6,424 nt of DNA from Candidatus Latescibacterota bacterium (GTDB lineage: Bacteria > Latescibacterota > 4484-107). The notes beneath the pieces are model-generated. The model had not been told where the DNA came from. It saw only the letters and a program-made list of their open reading frames with translations, and did no database searches. Shown here one piece after another: positions 6,303 through 6,424 of this stretch. The stretch is from NCBI GenBank assembly GCA_030613045.1, contig JAUWMS010000151.1, forward strand, positions 1-6,424, in the 5' to 3' direction. Within the stretch, counting starts at the first letter, position 1. Each line of letters opens with the position of its first letter. Both the position numbers and the translations under genes were made by a program.

Positions 6303-6424
6303 TCAGCGCCACTCCTCGTAGAGCGTCATCCGCTCGGTGACTCTTTTGAGGTATTCCTGCGTCTCCTCGTAGGGTAAGTCCTTCCGCAGCTTTGCATACA
6401 GTTTTTTCGCGGACATCCCTTCGA
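6303..6424 (-). CDS. C-terminal end of a probable lytic transglycosylase (runs in from right edge)
   Basis: The last 39 complete codons of a gene are visible, ending in TGA at 6303-6305. The frame is open to the window edge. The segment KLYAKLRKDLPYEETQEY, followed by LKRVTERMTLYEEW, matches the tail of Slt/MltE-type soluble lytic transglycosylases, where an (I/L)-P-(Y)-x-E-T-x-x-Y-(V/L)-x-x-V block lies just after the catalytic SLT domain. Such enzymes cleave the glycan strands of peptidoglycan to 1,6-anhydro products in the periplasm. The catalytic domain is outside the window, so the call rests on one motif. It lies 58 bp upstream of lolA in the same direction and could share its transcript. 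An in-frame ATG at 6414-6416 is probably internal. Confidence 0.6.
   Translation of the reverse strand, partial: EGMSAKKLYAKLRKDLPYEETQEYLKRVTERMTLYEEWR

Overview
The window looks like chromosomal DNA from a Gram-negative, probably environmental bacterium. All recognisable genes lie on the minus strand, so transcription runs from high to low coordinates. LolA, the periplasmic lipoprotein carrier, implies an outer membrane. The secreted subtilase ends in a FlgD-like / type IX-sorting-like C-terminal module, a design common in the FCB group (Bacteroidota, Chlorobi) and in related uncultured lineages such as KSB1 or Latescibacterota. This placement is an inference; no rRNA or other taxonomic marker is present.

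Layout in transcription order (right to left): (1) the last ~40 codons of a gene entering from beyond the right edge, probably a lytic transglycosylase (6303-6424); (2) a 58-bp spacer holding a degenerate 7-bp tandem repeat (6261-6286); (3) lolA (5588-6244); (4) a 69-bp spacer with an A/T-rich dyad; (5) a 666-residue secreted S8 subtilase (3518-5518); (6) a 67-bp spacer with an 11-bp perfect inverted repeat; (7) a HIT-family (Fhit/AP4A phosphorylase-like) protein (2965-3450); (8) directly behind its stop codon, a start-less ~50-codon remnant of an SMP-30/gluconolactonase-family C-terminus (2816-2965); (9) a cytoplasmic GH38 alpha-mannosidase (308-2752); (10) a 136-bp spacer with a possible weak terminator; (11) the first 57 codons of an ECF-type RNA polymerase sigma factor running off the left edge.

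The right half is cell-envelope themed (possible peptidoglycan lysis, lipoprotein trafficking, secreted proteolysis). HIT is a housekeeping nucleotide hydrolase/transferase. The left half is sugar metabolism followed by a regulator. The short spacers (58-69 bp) between the first four genes allow co-transcription, but the intergenic dyads may separate or process the messages. I see no CRISPR array, tRNA, rRNA, insertion sequence or prophage. The gene families are all known; the least ordinary elements are the SMP-30 gene remnant, the intergenic inverted repeats and the heptamer repeat. I did not find a convincing new biological system here.
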